Notes under the pieces: generated by a model
Seen by the model: the letters and a program-made list of their open reading frames with translations, nothing else
Database searches by the model: none
Told to the model about the DNA's origin: nothing
Source: Heterobilharzia americana
Lineage: Eukaryota > Platyhelminthes > Trematoda > Strigeidida > Schistosomatidae
Reading direction: 5' to 3'
Length of the DNA: 64,000 bases
Assembly: GCA_944470555.2 (NCBI GenBank)
Contig: OX104134.1
Coordinates: forward strand, 48,234,691-48,298,690
Shown: one piece after another, positions 63,536 to 64,000 of the stretch
Layout of the letters: each line of letters begins with the position of its first letter
How positions within the stretch are numbered: the stretch's first letter is position 1
Made by a program: the position numbers and the translations under genes

Positions 63536-64000
63536 AGTAGACCTGGAGGTTTTTTCTGGCAACCTCATTCTTCTTACCATTATTTTGTCGTCATAAGTAC
63601 AAGAGCCGTAGGTTTCATAAACATACCGCCATAGAGGCAAAGGTAGTTCAAGTTTATCTCCCTACCATCATGCCTACTGGTCAGTTATCACCATCTTCGC
63701 ATATTTTCACGTTATTTTTTAAATATTTTTGTGCTACGCTCAATAGAGTTGATGGTTACGACGATATTTCCAGCTTACTGTCAGCTGGCTAACACCGTGC
63801 ATACATTATTGACTCAATAGCCCCTCGGTATATACCACACGTCAGGCAACACTTATGACCATTATACCTCTGCTCATGCAATAGTCAAGCTTCATCTCCC
63901 ATGCGAAACTGACCCGTACTACTGTACAGCACAAAGATTCCTAGCTTATTACGAAGAAAAAAACGGACGGTGGGTGGAATGTTTAGTCGTGGGAGGGGTT
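63536..64000. other. Unassigned right end of the window
   Basis: The stretch holds one minus frame (63404-63640) that overlaps the CR1 tail and is not credible as a gene. I see no other feature. Confidence 0.4.

Noticed and set aside
1..64000. A host protein-coding gene
   Set aside because: All frames with recognisable domains belong to retroelements. The remaining open frames lack domains, and I could not support start or splice signals.

Overview
The window looks like repeat-dense DNA from a flatworm, most likely a digenean close to Schistosoma. The evidence is the company of elements: several CR1-clade non-LTR families with SR1/Perere-like endonuclease and reverse transcriptase (RT), an RTE-clade element of SR2 type, a BEL/Pao element of Sinbad/Saci-1 type, a Gypsy element of the CsRn1/Boudicca type, and a Penelope-like element (PLE). 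The species is inferred from family knowledge, not from a search. I find no convincing host gene, tRNA, rRNA or CRISPR array. Nearly every supportable coding region belongs to a retroelement, mostly a broken one. CR1 family labels A to D are mine.

Layout. (1) 1-18796 is a very large, nearly identical inverted repeat. The right arm (14682-18796) is continuous. The left arm (1-1939 plus 8368-10538) is split by a 6.4-kb CR1-A insertion on the minus strand, which carries an unbroken 968-codon ORF2. The arm spacer (10539-14681) holds a decayed BEL fragment and a minus-strand CR1. The left window edge cuts the left arm. (2) 18797-23836 is the end of a CR1-B fragment followed by DNA I cannot assign. 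(3) 23837-25924 is a Gypsy 5' LTR, gag, protease and the start of RT. (4) 25925-28879 is unassigned. (5) 28880-34600 is a minus-strand 5' half of a CR1-A relative, abutting a broken RTE element. (6) 36010-37135 is a third copy of a ~277-bp short repeat joined to a CR1 tail. (7) 37136-40680 is a rearranged BEL/Pao element with a 739-bp 5' LTR. (8) 41401-51415 is a 10-kb PLE locus flanked by a 9-bp duplication, with inverted tails and seven tandem ~1.1-kb units of the N-terminal half of the PLE ORF. (9) 53790-59940 has two diverging CR1 copies, one interrupted by a solo BEL LTR. (10) 59941-63535 has another CR1 (family C) and two detached CR1-A 3' ends.

How the parts relate. The large inverted repeat formed first and CR1-A then landed in one arm only, so the other arm preserves the empty site. 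The BEL 5' LTR at 37136 and the solo LTR at 57617 have the same length and opposite orientation. The PLE locus is the most unusual object: an amplified N-terminal module, hammerhead-ribozyme-like motifs in its terminal and internal repeats, and near-identical units that differ mainly by single-base indels. The window therefore records successive retroelement insertions and rearrangements, with CR1-A and the PLE the least decayed.
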